From a virus, in IMG/VR virus record IMGVR_UViG_3300020200_002601, positions 1 through 58,855 of that record: a stretch of DNA of 58,855 nucleotides; one strand, given 5' to 3'. Shown piece by piece: positions 35,601 through 46,300 of the stretch. Position numbers and translations under genes: made by a program. The notes under the pieces are model-generated. The model made no database searches and was not told where the DNA came from. It saw only the letters and a list, made by a program, of their open reading frames with translations. Every line of letters starts with the position of its first letter. Position 1 is the first letter of the stretch.

Positions 35601-37431
35601 ACTATATGAACTATTTTGTGAATAATAATTTTTTACTATAAAATCTTCCCTATCTAAATAAGAGAAATTTTTGAAAAAAACAGAAGGCGTAGCGTATTGA
35701 TTATGGGCTTTTAAGTCTATTTCATATACAAGGTTTACTCCACCGTTTGAAGAAGGGTTTAACTTGTTCGGATTATTTGCGTCTGGGTCTGGAACGTTGG
35801 AGTGATAATATTGACCAAAATAGACGATTGGAATTTTTATTGGAGAGTACACATCAGTAAACGACAAAGCTTTATATCCCGATGCCTGAAAATATCCCTC
35901 GAAAGAAACCGTAGAATAAGAATCATTTTCTACAAAAACCATTAGATCTTCTAAGTCTCCGACCCCTGTTTGAAAATAATTTTGAGTGGCCTTTTCCGAA
36001 TCGTATACTGAAGGTATTGTGGTGATTCCCTCGTGATTAATTCCCGCTACGTCCCATATTCCATCTTCCCAATTAACGTATCCGTAAGTAAATGGATATT
36101 TTTCATTGATTGATTTTCCAAATTCAAACAGTTTATCTTCGGGAACTCTGCTAAATTTTATGTATGGAGTAGAAGATTCTATCTCTGAAATTTCTAATAT
36201 CTCCGGAGTGGCTCCAGGATAGTTGGAATCTGGCGTAGCTCCATAGGCCCTCCAAATATCAAGCTCTCTTCTTAGAGTTCTTTTCAAGCCCTCTACATCG
36301 GTTGACGGAATGTTATTATATACATCTAATATTCTTTTTTTATAGTTTACATTGTTCTCCAGAAACAATCTGCCCAGTCCTACTTTTGCGCCAAATTCAT
36401 CAAACTCGTTGAACAATAAAATTGGTTGTTGACTATAAGCTATTCCATCTATATCTAGAATTTGAAATTTCCTTAACGTAATTATTTGATTATCTATTAT
36501 GTCATGATAATAGGCGTAATCCGTTTTTTTGTATCCATAAAGCTCATTAATGGATCCGGTTCTAGAGAGTGCAATGGAATCTCCGCTCACTTTTATCGCA
36601 GCATTGGGAGCCGCGTATGACACATATATCCAATCAACAGAATCTTCATTTGCTGTAGATATAAATGCGTCCAAAGATTGAAGGCTGAGAGCCGAATTAA
36701 TATTTTCTAAATGTTCTCCAATCAGAGAGTTTAGAAATTTTCCTCCAACAGAAATAGGAGTTGCTAATTCTGGAGTAGCTCTTTCTAATGAATCCTCATA
36801 CAAAGATGTCCAACTAGGAAAATTACTTAGTATAGACCTGGCTGAATCGGATATAGTTGGAATACTAATGTCATGAATTAAGACGTCCAAAAACAACAGC
36901 AGTCCAAAATCTGATATTGCTTCCGGATTTTCAAAGAAGATTGTCAACTCTAATTTTATATATCTTTTACAGTTTGTTAAAAATATTACGCCAGAATTGT
37001 TAGAAAACTCTGATGGCATCCATGGGCCGTTAGATGTGTCAGATTCATATACCTGAAGATTAAATGTGGGTTCCAAAGTCCCTAAATAATTGGTAAATTG
37101 AGCCTTAAAAGATACTAGGTCAACCCTGGATGAATAATCTATAAATCTATACAAATTTGGAGTTGAGTCTTCATATATTATTTCGCCATAGTTTGTTACA
37201 TAGATTGCGTTATCATCTAACGGCGTCGAATGGTTACCGCTATATGATGGCGACGTTAATTCTGTTCCAACAAAGACAAAATCACCTAAAAGATTCAAGC
37301 CACTTTCAGATCTTTTGTAGCAAAAGTTTTTATAGAACTCGTTATTATATAGGTTGATGGGATCAGTTGTCCAAACGTTTCCGATTTTTGTTAAAGTCTG
37401 CGCTTCGTAGACCCAACAGATAGTTTTTCAT
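32616..37431 (-). CDS. Very large tail/fibre protein of about 1,604 aa, joined by a CGG +1 shift after 16 codons
   Basis: ATG 37431 has an AAGGA site upstream and opens MKNYLLGLRSADFNKN; the zero frame stops 5 codons after CGG 37383-37381. Skipping C gives NKN-GNVWTTDPINLYNNEF and runs 1,588 residues to 32616. Without the shift the long frame has only a TTG near 37298 as start. Beta-rich throughout, with a jelly-roll-like N-terminal part (LVSFKAQFTNYLGTLEPTFNL...KRYIKLELTIFF) and an Ig-like domain (FVYVSIISYDVLGNPKPNQTFRI). The tripeptide STP or ATP recurs about twenty times. Probably a tail fibre or baseplate spike. The +1 frame is also open for about 8 codons upstream of the shift, so the exact shift point is slightly less certain. 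Confidence 0.75.
37381..37383 (-). other. CGG +1 frameshift site near the start of the 1,604-aa gene
   Basis: Context AAT CGG A, codon 17 from the ATG at 37431. Zero frame: 5 codons, then TGA. Shifted: DFNKN-GNVWTTDP. An early placement means that unless the shift occurs only a 21-residue peptide is made. Confidence 0.8.
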
Positions 37432-37447
37432 CTCTGATCCTTTTAAT

Positions 37448-38707
37448 TTACTCTAACCAAATTGAATACTCAGAAGTTACTCCATGCTCTGGGTGAATAT
37501 ACATTAGGTGTTGGCAGGCTCTGCCTATAGAGGAAAAGAACTCCTGCGCATATGTATTCCCGCTTTCTGGTGAACCGGATATTCTAAGCATTCCGCTTCC
37601 TATTGTCATCTTAAACTGTTGGTGATAATGCCCCATGAATACATCGTCAAAATGCTCAGGAATAGCGCCATCTTTCCAGCCCATTACTTTTTTATAGTAA
37701 GCGTGATAAGAACTTGGTGACGGTAATTGATCGCCGTGTATCAACAAACTACCATAATCACCTATTGTATCTACTGCGTACCAGTTTCTTTCTCCTCTCC
37801 CGTCGGGGATATTGAAACTGATTCTTTCCTCTTTATCAAAGATGAGTTCAAGTATCTTATATAGTAATCTATCCATATTTGTTTCTGGATCATGAGACTT
37901 TTTCATCTTTCCGCCAACAGCCCCATGATTTCCTATGATGCCGATAACATGTACTCGTTTAAAGTTTTCTAATGCAGTAGTCAAAAACTTAGACAGTATT
38001 CTTGGGCCATTTATGCCAACCTGCCTATAAAGACCCGAATCAATTAAGTGAGATTGACCAGCGAAAATTTCTTCTCCTTCAACTATATCGCCAAGCAGCC
38101 ATACATGAAGATCGTCTACGCTATGATCCATTCTTTGAATCTCGGTAATTTCAATTAATTTCTCCGTGTATTGCTCTATTCTTTGCTCTAACACGTCAGT
38201 GTTATAACTAGCCGTAATTTTACCCATTTGCCAGTCAGAAAAAACTGCAACGGCGGTCTCCGGAGTTTTATGTTTAGAAGAAGCCTTGATTGGGGGCTGT
38301 TTTATTTTTGGTAGTTCAAAATTAGAGAAAACATCGAAAGCAGCTTGATATGCTGCTACCACAACTTCGTGTTGAACGTTTTTGTGTTTGTCTACTAGTT
38401 TAGCTAATCTTCTATTTTCTGATCTAAGAAAATCGTTTCTAGAATCAGAAACCATAGATGCCAATTCGGAACTTCCGTCTTGCTCGTAGAGATCTTCGGA
38501 TTGAATTTCCATAACAGACGATTGACTATATGATCCATCTTTTTCGTTTATATAATCAACTATTTCTTCATCCGTTATCTCAATAATATTTAAGTCTTCA
38601 TTCAAAATGTCACCCTTGCCAACGTTTTCAAAGACCAAGTTTTTTGCCTGTGAAACATTAGGGGCGCGCACTATATAGGTATTAGTTATTACGAAATTTT
38701 TTTCCAT
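37448..38707 (-). CDS. Calcineurin-like metallophosphoesterase with an N-terminal phage module
   Basis: 419 residues. Residues 1-60 resemble the 64-aa protein at 11524-11718; an acidic linker follows; from about 160 a metallophosphoesterase domain shows FSDWQMGK, LLGDIVEGE, IIGNHGAVGG, LLIHGDQLPS and FMGHYHQQF with GSPESG near the end, i.e. the full set of metal ligands. It may act on nucleic acid or nucleotide phosphates; substrate unknown. It is unusual to see it inside the tail operon; it may be a virion-carried or regulatory enzyme. Confidence 0.8.
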   Translation of the reverse strand: MEKNFVITNTYIVRAPNVSQAKNLVFENVGKGDILNEDLNIIEITDEEIVDYINEKDGSYSQSSVMEIQSEDLYEQDGSSELASMVSDSRNDFLRSENRRLAKLVDKHKNVQHEVVVAAYQAAFDVFSNFELPKIKQPPIKASSKHKTPETAVAVFSDWQMGKITASYNTDVLEQRIEQYTEKLIEITEIQRMDHSVDDLHVWLLGDIVEGEEIFAGQSHLIDSGLYRQVGINGPRILSKFLTTALENFKRVHVIGIIGNHGAVGGKMKKSHDPETNMDRLLYKILELIFDKEERISFNIPDGRGERNWYAVDTIGDYGSLLIHGDQLPSPSSYHAYYKKVMGWKDGAIPEHFDDVFMGHYHQQFKMTIGSGMLRISGSPESGNTYAQEFFSSIGRACQHLMYIHPEHGVTSEYSIWLE

Positions 38708-38725
38708 ATTTGAACCTACTGTTGA

Positions 38726-39895
38726 TTATAAATTGTACTGACCAATTATAGCAGCATAAATAGCTATGTTGCCAGCACCTGGATACAGTTTATCGCTTAA
38801 GGGAGTAAAATCTGCCAAAGGCAGATCCCTTCCATCTGCGTTGAATGTGTTGATCGAAACGCCCCTTATGTAATCAGAAGACTGTCGTATTTGTCTTTCT
38901 ATTTCAGATATAGAAATGGTATCTCCTATTGTCAGGGAATTTAAATATCTTTTTACAAAAAGTGAAGCTTGGTTTTTTATGCCGGCTGCAAGCACATCAT
39001 CCACAGAATTAGACAGGGAAATAGTGGCGGAAAGGTTTATCTCTATTTTTTCTGCCAACCTAACATTAAATCTTACTCCAGCTGGTCTAACAGAAGCAAT
39101 TGACGACAATATAACCTCTGGCATCTGCTGTATTGCGGATAAAGTCTCTGGAACAACTATAATATCGCAAGACCCTATTCCATACGAACTTTCTCTAATT
39201 CTTACGTCTCTAACTCCCTTAATTGATAATGCCGCAAATCTAACTGATTCGGTGGTTCCTGCGGCCCTGGTTTTGATAGAGGCAACTATTCTTCTTCTAT
39301 AGTTTTCGTCTCCCTCAGAATTAATTTTTGAGTAAACTTCTTTTGTATTTTTGCAAAAAATAACTACACCAGGAGGGGCAATAAAATTATGTATTGTTAA
39401 AGAATTTTTTGGAGCAACATACGCGTTATCCTCAAAATCTGGCATGATCATACCATATGCCCTTGTTGCTCCTGGCGGTATTACAACTTCTCCATTTAAT
39501 TTATATCTATACTGTCTACCAGAAAAATTTTCTATATTGTTATAAACAAGAGTTTGTGATGGCACGACAACTGCTTGACTGTGCGGTTTTTGTATAAAAA
39601 ATTCAATATTAAAAGACTGTCTTTCTGCGGCGGCGGAATCAGAAATCTGCTTTCTTGTTACGCCATAGAGTTCGCCTATCAAATCAAGGCTTCTGCCAGA
39701 AGCCGTAGACAATCCACTTTGTCTAAATGTAAAATTTAATGAGGCATAAAGATCAGATATTTGAGAGCTTATTGCTTCAGCAAATGCTCTTGCTATTGAT
39801 CCTGGATAAATTGCCGTTATGCCAGCATCAGTCTCTAATGAATTGAGAATAGAAATTAGAATTTCTTCTTTTTCTTTTGCGCCGTAAACAACCAT
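38726..39895 (-). CDS. Baseplate J-like protein (T4 gp6/P2 J family)
   Basis: 389 residues. Typical layout: helical N-terminus (FAEAISSQISDLYASLNFTFRQS), GRSLDLIGELYGVTRK, a beta domain, then the conserved GDENYRRRIVASIKTRAAGTTESVRFAAL and VRDVRIRES...CDIIVVPE, ending in a domain that packs into the baseplate wedge. Next to gp25-like and OB-fold proteins. Supports a contractile-tail (myovirus-like) architecture. Confidence 0.88.
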   Translation of the reverse strand: MVVYGAKEKEEILISILNSLETDAGITAIYPGSIARAFAEAISSQISDLYASLNFTFRQSGLSTASGRSLDLIGELYGVTRKQISDSAAAERQSFNIEFFIQKPHSQAVVVPSQTLVYNNIENFSGRQYRYKLNGEVVIPPGATRAYGMIMPDFEDNAYVAPKNSLTIHNFIAPPGVVIFCKNTKEVYSKINSEGDENYRRRIVASIKTRAAGTTESVRFAALSIKGVRDVRIRESSYGIGSCDIIVVPETLSAIQQMPEVILSSIASVRPAGVRFNVRLAEKIEINLSATISLSNSVDDVLAAGIKNQASLFVKRYLNSLTIGDTISISEIERQIRQSSDYIRGVSINTFNADGRDLPLADFTPLSDKLYPGAGNIAIYAAIIGQYNL

Positions 39896-40276
39896 TTATG
39901 CTCCTAAGTTTTGATTAACCGAAATGGTTACTGGTTGATTTGTGTCTGTTATGATATGAACATCAAATCTTATAGAATTTTTTGATGTTGGAACTGAGGT
40001 TATTTGTATATTTCTTCCAGCAAAAATATCTTCTTTTTCAAGAGCAGCCCTTATCATTTGGGATCCGTAATCTCCTGTTTCTTGGCATTGAGGCATACCG
40101 TACAATGAAGATAGATCAGTTCCTAGGGAAGGATAGATTTTAAAGTCGCCGGGTTCAGTCATAAGCCTTAGATAAACTTGTTGAATATCGTCTTGAAGGT
40201 TGGAATTTGTGAGTGCAATATCTTTTCCTCCATTTATCAAGAAATCACCAGACATCGTTAAGTGTATATCAGACAT
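39896..40276 (-). CDS. Baseplate wedge protein, gp25-like
   Basis: 126 residues with the gp25/lysozyme-like wedge signature: ALTNSNLQDDIQQVYLRLMTEPGDFKIYPSLGTDL, then IRAALEKEDIF and NSIRFDVHIITDTNQPVTI. It lies directly before the J-like gene (adjacent stop and start), the usual order in contractile-tail phages. Confidence 0.82.
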   Translation of the reverse strand: MSDIHLTMSGDFLINGGKDIALTNSNLQDDIQQVYLRLMTEPGDFKIYPSLGTDLSSLYGMPQCQETGDYGSQMIRAALEKEDIFAGRNIQITSVPTSKNSIRFDVHIITDTNQPVTISVNQNLGA

Positions 40277-40910
40277 TTTTTATCTCATCTGCCTTGCTTT
40301 TTGCTTGAGAAAATTCATATCCTTCTTTTAATAAATCGATTAAATATTCAATATATTCTGCGGAGTGTTCCTTAAGAATATTATGTACAATCATTTTATT
40401 TTTTTCAGAAAGGCCTTCTGTAGAAATTAAAGAATCATATTTTTGGTTATTATTTAATTCCTCAAAGCCTAGTCCATAATCACCTTTTATAGTAATAGGA
40501 ATTTGAATATCTTTTTCTTCTAAATTCTTTAACTTTGCCAAATAATGCTCAGCATTATTTTGGGCCGAGTTTATCGTTTTTGGGTCTAATTGAACTAGTG
40601 TTGGCTGCGAATAATCATATGCTGAATAATTAAAATTAAAGTTATTCCATCTTAATCCATTTTCTGAACAAAACATTCTTATTTTATCTGCGAAAAACGA
40701 TATTGACCTACCACTTGCACTTATGACTATCCCCACTCCAGAGGTTGCAAATATTTCTATATCTCCTTCGTCATTGAGTCTAATAAAGGAGTTATTGTCT
40801 GGATGATTAAGGCCAACCTCTCTTCTTGAAAATTCGTTCCTCCTAGTTAATTCGTCGGATACAGAAAATTCAGAATTAGATTGTGTTAGATTGCTGCGCT
40901 GTTCGTACAT
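40269..40910 (-). CDS. Baseplate protein with beta-helical/spike-like N-terminal half, 213 aa
   Basis: The stretch SFIRLNDEGDIEIFATSGVGIVISASGRSISFFADKIRMF resembles repeating short beta strands of phage spike and baseplate proteins; the C-terminal half is helical and charged (NKMIVHNILKEHSAEYIEYLIDLL). It overlaps the gp25-like gene by 8 nt and follows the OB-fold protein, so a baseplate hub or spike accessory role is likely. Confidence 0.6.
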   Translation of the reverse strand: MYEQRSNLTQSNSEFSVSDELTRRNEFSRREVGLNHPDNNSFIRLNDEGDIEIFATSGVGIVISASGRSISFFADKIRMFCSENGLRWNNFNFNYSAYDYSQPTLVQLDPKTINSAQNNAEHYLAKLKNLEEKDIQIPITIKGDYGLGFEELNNNQKYDSLISTEGLSEKNKMIVHNILKEHSAEYIEYLIDLLKEGYEFSQAKSKADEIKNV

Positions 40911-40912
40911 GA

Positions 40913-41281
40913 TTACCTCGACATATACTTAGGTATGCCCGTATTGACGGTATAGTTTCTATCATAACTAGACGATATTTCTGGTTGATCAAAGTAAAAT
41001 GCAACATAACCACTGCTTTCGTTGTCATCCCTAAATTGAACAAAACACCTAGTGCCGGGCTCGGGAGCCACAGACTGAACCCCAACAGTAACTGGGCACG
41101 GTACGTTATGCATAATGTTTCCCGTTAGAGTTGACATTTGATCATCCAACACTATTGAAGCAGTGTTGTCCTTTATACTATAGGACATTATAACACCAGG
41201 CCTACCCTTACCCTGTTTCATTTTTGATTGATCTATTTGATTTTGTATCTTATGATCAAATTTAGGATAATTAATGGGCAT
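40913..41281 (-). CDS. OB-fold baseplate/spike protein (gp5/gp45 N-terminal type)
   Basis: 122 residues: RPGVIMSYSIKDNTASIVLDDQ and the beta-rich VPCPVTVGVQSVAPEPGTRCFVQFRDDNESSGYVAFYF fit the OB-fold that caps baseplate spikes. Its ATG overlaps the TAA of the lysin gene only if the lysin is read through its CGG shift, which independently supports the extended lysin. Confidence 0.7.
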   Translation of the reverse strand: MPINYPKFDHKIQNQIDQSKMKQGKGRPGVIMSYSIKDNTASIVLDDQMSTLTGNIMHNVPCPVTVGVQSVAPEPGTRCFVQFRDDNESSGYVAFYFDQPEISSSYDRNYTVNTGIPKYMSR

Positions 41282-43374
41282 AGTGTTTTCCTCCTAGCCA
41301 ATTTTCTAAATAACTTTTTTGATTTGAAGAATCTATCCTTAATGTTGGAGAAGTGCTTATTGTGTTTTGTCTAATCCAATTTTTTAAATCTTCTTCTTTT
41401 TTTCCGGGTCATCTTAATATATACGGATGAAGCATCAGAGAAATTCGTTGCGGTGATCCAACCCTTTTGCCCTTCTTTATCCCAATACCCATCACCCCAA
41501 GCGGACACTCTATTGCTTAAGCCGTCTACTGCCTGTTTACTACCCTTAAATCCCATTTTTGATCTAACTAAATCTATTTGATTTGCTATATTCCAACATC
41601 TTCTATCAAAAAGATCCAGTCGAATATTTCCTTTTTCGCATCTTTGATTTATATATGATTTTATTTGTTCCTCTGTTAGATTCTCATTAGCCTTATCTGG
41701 TAAAGCTAATTTCCAATAAATTATATTTTCTTTTTTGGGAAAAGATATGTATGCTGTTCCCATTCCACCGTCTTTTGGCACGGTAGAAATCTGCCAAAGA
41801 CCTATAGCTCCATATGTTTGTTGCGCAATGTAAACTTTTCTTTGAGACTCTCTCACAGAAATTGCCACAAAACACGAGGCTAACTCAGGGGTAAATAGTC
41901 CATATTGAACTAAGGCACTATACAGTATATTGGGCTCAACGCTTGCATGGTTTGCGGTGTAATCTTTTGTAAATTCATTTAATTCAATTGCTCTTTCGGC
42001 TCTGTCCGCCGGCAATCCAACAATTCCAGGAGGATAACCAGCGGATTTAGGGACCCTGAAAAAAGTTTCGAGTTGTCCGTTTGGACCAGTGTATATACCG
42101 CCCCTGGTTGCGGCAAAGCTAAAATGTATATGGTTATTATGGGCTCCACTAGTATCTCTTTTAACTTTGAGATGTCCTAAATTAGGATATTTGGTTGCAA
42201 TTATGGAAGTTGAATTGTTGTAGGTGTCGTACTCTTCACCGGTATAGCTGGCCGAAATAGCCATGTAATCAGGAACCAAATGCTGCGGCATCGCATTAAA
42301 CTTGGTTAGCAGAAGGTGAAGCTGGTAATCATATCCTTGTTTAGAATTTATGTTCGTTATTCTTTTTAGGTATTTTCTTTCAACTTCATCCATAACAGTT
42401 TGATAAAGATTCATTATGTCAAATGCTCTGCCGAATGCGTGATCGGTTATACTATTGCCTTGCGCTCCAGAGCTTCTGGGCTTAGAACCGTCGGTGCCAT
42501 CTTGTCTAAATGTTCCAAATCCGCCCCAATAACCATCTATTGTTAGGGGAGGGCCAAACGAAGTTGAAGCTAGGGCCATTAAACACTCAATTAAACTTGC
42601 ACTTATAAAAGCTTTTTCTGAAGCAGACCTGACCAGGGCCTCGTTTATTTTTCTTTCAATCGTATCTGCCGTGCCTTCATAAAGTTTGGAGTTTGGAACG
42701 TCATATTCGGCCGCCAAATTGTTGTCTTTGATATCAAAAAAGAATCCATTTTTTAAAACATTTATATCACCTTTTGACAATCTGACATGTTTTGAAAGCA
42801 GTTCTCCTCTTTGAGAGTAATAAGTTTTTTGTAAATCAGTCAATCTTGAACTAAGGGCAACATCCATATATTTTGTTGCCACGGCACCGGGTGCCGATTC
42901 ATAATCCTGCCAAACATGAGGAAGATTATTTGTCCCAACAGAATAAGCTGCACTTTTAGATGCGGTATTATAGGTGGCATTTAAAGCTGTTGATACATCT
43001 TTAAACAATCCCCTATCACTACCCTGTCGCCCCAAACCGCTTTGTAAAAGTATATTTGCAGCAACAGCCTCTGCTTCTTCGCCATCAGAAGTTAACTGCC
43101 CCTCAAGCATTGTTGTCAACAGTCCTTTATAGTTTTCTTTTATTAAATTAGATCTATATACGTTTTGATAAACAGGATTTTTAAAAAGATACTTTCCAGA
43201 GGCAGCCGACAACAAATCCGGAGTAGTCAATGTTCTTCCGGTATACGCTCTTTGAGATTGAGAGGTGGCAACTACAGCCTTGCCATTTCTGGGCACTATG
43301 TTGTTTACTATGCTCATTGTAAATGATTTAGAATCATTTAAAGAATTTTTGTTGAATTCATAAAAAGAAGTCAT
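41271..43374 (-). CDS. Tail-associated wall hydrolase: M15-like peptidase plus lysozyme-like domain, ending through a CGG +1 shift
   Basis: Zero frame from 43374 ends at 41371 in a basic tail (KKRRRFKKLD). A +1 shift at CGG 41406-41404 replaces it with YIKMT-GKKEEDLKNW and runs 44 residues to TAA 41273-41271, giving 700 aa and closing the otherwise empty 41282-41370 gap. Domains: helical N-terminus to about 280; M15/VanY-like peptidase with SITDHAFGRAFDIM near 311 and AHNNHIHFSF near 410 (H..D and HxH zinc ligands); lysozyme/transglycosylase-like region SVRESQRKVY...GAIGLWQIST near 490-540. It would cut cross-links and glycan during infection. Confidence 0.82.
41404..41406 (-). other. CGG +1 frameshift site at the end of the lysin gene
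   Basis: Context ACC CGG A. Zero frame: 10 codons (KKRRRFKKLD), stop. Shifted: YIKMT-GKKEEDLKNW, then 38 more residues, ending in a 4-nt-type overlap with the next ATG. Confidence 0.88.
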
Positions 43375-43388
43375 AATTTATTCCTTTG

Positions 43389-46300
43389 CTAATAACCTTT
43401 TTTGTTCACTTTTTTGCCCGCGGCAACAGTATCTTTGGCTTTAATAACAGATGGGCCTTCAATCCTGACTACGTTATCGACATAAACATTTGCCAAATTA
43501 TTCACTACCAGCTCCCAATTCAGGGTATAGGGAGTTCCGTCATTATAGTACTCGTCCCAAAGCACTAATGGCCACTTAGAGGAAATTCTATGTAGTTCTT
43601 CGGCGATTTTTATTTCAACCAATATAGAATACAGCTTCTTGGCTTTTGCAGAGTCTGTTATTAGGCTGTCATTTATTCCGAATGTATAGTCTTTGACTTT
43701 AATTTTACTTTCAATTCTTTCTTTTATAATATTGAAATTTCCTCCTCGTGAAAGGAACGAATTACCAGAAAGCGATTTGAGAAATTCAGATTCAACAATA
43801 TTTAAGTCATACTTATGCTGAATGAATAGAGAGTGTACATAAGATTTTATTTTTTGCAACGCTTCTTCAGAAGTTTTGTAGAAGATCGTTGCTAAAGTTC
43901 TGTCATTAAAGATATCTTTTGTGTATCTATCTTGATTTTTGCCTGACCCGGATCTATTAGGATCGTAAAAACTGTCATCAACTTGAGCGGTCATGCTTCC
44001 ATCAGTCTTTTCTTTTATTCTTAAAAGGAATACTCTGTTCTTCAAAGAATTGTAGGTAAAATATGTGCTTCTTAAACTGGGAGAAGTTGCTGAAGCTATT
44101 AAGTTGTTGTCAGCTAGTGCTTCCTCTTTATCGCTTGTGGATATTACTGATAATTCTGGAGTATCTATGCCCTCAAAGCGAACTGTAAATGTTGCTGATG
44201 ACAATATATCTCTAACATGTATTGTGTCACCATCTATTACTCCAGATTTTTCTTTTACTTGCTTTACCAATGGAGAAGGGGAGGGATTAGAAGAATCTTG
44301 CTCAAGTGCTAAACCTTGTGTCGTATCTAAAATACAAAGAACTTTAAAAAATGGCTCAAAACCTGTTCTTTCTGGGCCTAAACCAGAAAGATCTAAAACC
44401 CTACTATGGATTGCGGCATTTTCGTAGCTTACGTGTCTTACAAGTTCTTTAATTTCAACTTCTTTCCATCCTAAATTCTTCAACAAATCATCAGTTCTCA
44501 AATAAAAATTTCCCTCTGAAGTAGGAACTTTTTGTCTATATCCAAGTATTCCCGGAAGCAGGGTTTTTGAGTGATATCTTCCTACTATCATTCCCTGATT
44601 ATAAGAGAGTCCAGCGTCCATTGGTTGACCATTCTTATTTAGATATTGCACATATGCGCCGTGTTGATCCAAAAGATTATCCCTGACCCAAGTCCAACCC
44701 TTCCATATTAAATGGCCAAATATTGGAATCGCTTGAGATACTCCCAGAGCAATAGCTGTAGCTCCTTTTAGCTGTCCATTATTACCGTTAATTTGTGCCT
44801 TTTTTGATACTTCTTCCATAAAAGAAGAACTAGATGGATCATCAAAAGCCCCATATGTCATAGCGGCTACCGTATCTTTTATAACAGCAGAAGCTCCGTG
44901 GGTATACTGTATTCCTCCCATCATTTGAGATTCAAGATTATCAGAAAGTGCGTCTAAAGAAACTCTTCCACCAGAAGATATTCCAGTATTACCGCCCTGA
45001 ATTGAACCAATATATATTCTTGTATCATTTCTAATTGCTTGAGTATTCATCCAAGAATGAATCCAGGAAGTCATAAACCACTTTGCTGGATCGTTGACTG
45101 TAACTAATGCGTTGGGAGTTATCGATGTTACAAAACCAAGTTCAGAAGTAAAATGATGTATGACTTGTTCGACTTCGAACATACCGTACATTCTTTCATA
45201 AACGTCTGCTAGATACACTAAATCGTGCGGCCTTATGTCTGGATTACCAATTACCAAAAGCTCTCCACCATAGATATCTTTTATGTTTTCTTTTAGGTGG
45301 GCTAATCCTATTCTTCTGGCCAACAGCTCGTCTGGAGAGCCAGTTAGATTTTTCATCATTCCCCTAGTCGCTTCAAACGGATGCAATATTGGATGCAATA
45401 TACCAAGAAATCCTTCTCCTATTGGATTGTCAAAATATATTCCAGTTTCAACAGTTGACTCTGTTTGTTTATCTGCTGGAGCCCCCTTGTCTAGCGCAAC
45501 GGTCACCGGGAATCTTCCGTCCGATACGGCGGTAATTACCGTGGAAACATTTTGAGTTGTTTCCATTATTTGATTGCTCAAAATATGGCTAAATGAACTT
45601 AGGTAATGCATTCTTTGAAATGGTTCTCTAATTTCTACAACTGGTTCTCCGTATTCTCTAGTGAATGGATTGTCAACCGCCCTCAATATAGAGCCATTTC
45701 TACCAAGTGAGTAATATATGGAATCATTTAACGCTTTATTTAGTATATTTGCCTGCTTAGACAGCTGAGCTATTTCAGACAATCCATAGCCCGTCTGCAA
45801 CATACCGGTTTTGATCAGCGAAAGTAATCCATCTAGAGCCGTACCAACTGCGCTAAGGAGTACTCCAATACTATTGTCCCAACGATTTTCTATGGTTTTA
45901 GCGGTTTTACTAAAGATGTTTCCCGCGTCACTACCTTGACCCTTATACTTAAGCAATAATTGTTTGAACTCTTTATTTTTATTAGATTTTGCGTACTCTG
46001 AATATGGATTGATAAACGCCGCAAATATTTTATCAACCTCTTTAAAATCCCATTCATCGCCAATTGCTCCAAATCCTATGCCTATTTTTCTTGATGGCTT
46101 AAGAACAAGCCAAGCTCTTGAGTAAGGATCGTTCCAAAGCTTATTTCTAAATGCTCCAACTAAAGTTAAAAACAAATCTCTGGGAGATTTTATAAATACC
46201 CCTGAATCTACTATGCCTGCTGCTTTTCTTATTTCTTCATTATCAGTCGCTATAAAATTTTGTTTGAATTTATTAATTTTGTCATAGGTAAGCTTATTGT

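Noticed and set aside
40876-41085. Minus-strand frame between the OB-fold and spike-like genes
   Set aside because: It overlaps both well-supported genes in another phase and has no ribosome-binding site.
44065-45555. Plus-strand open frames opposite the hub gene (e.g. 44065-44427, 45283-45555)
   Set aside because: They lie antisense to long coding frames, lack ribosome sites and resemble no family; shadow frames.
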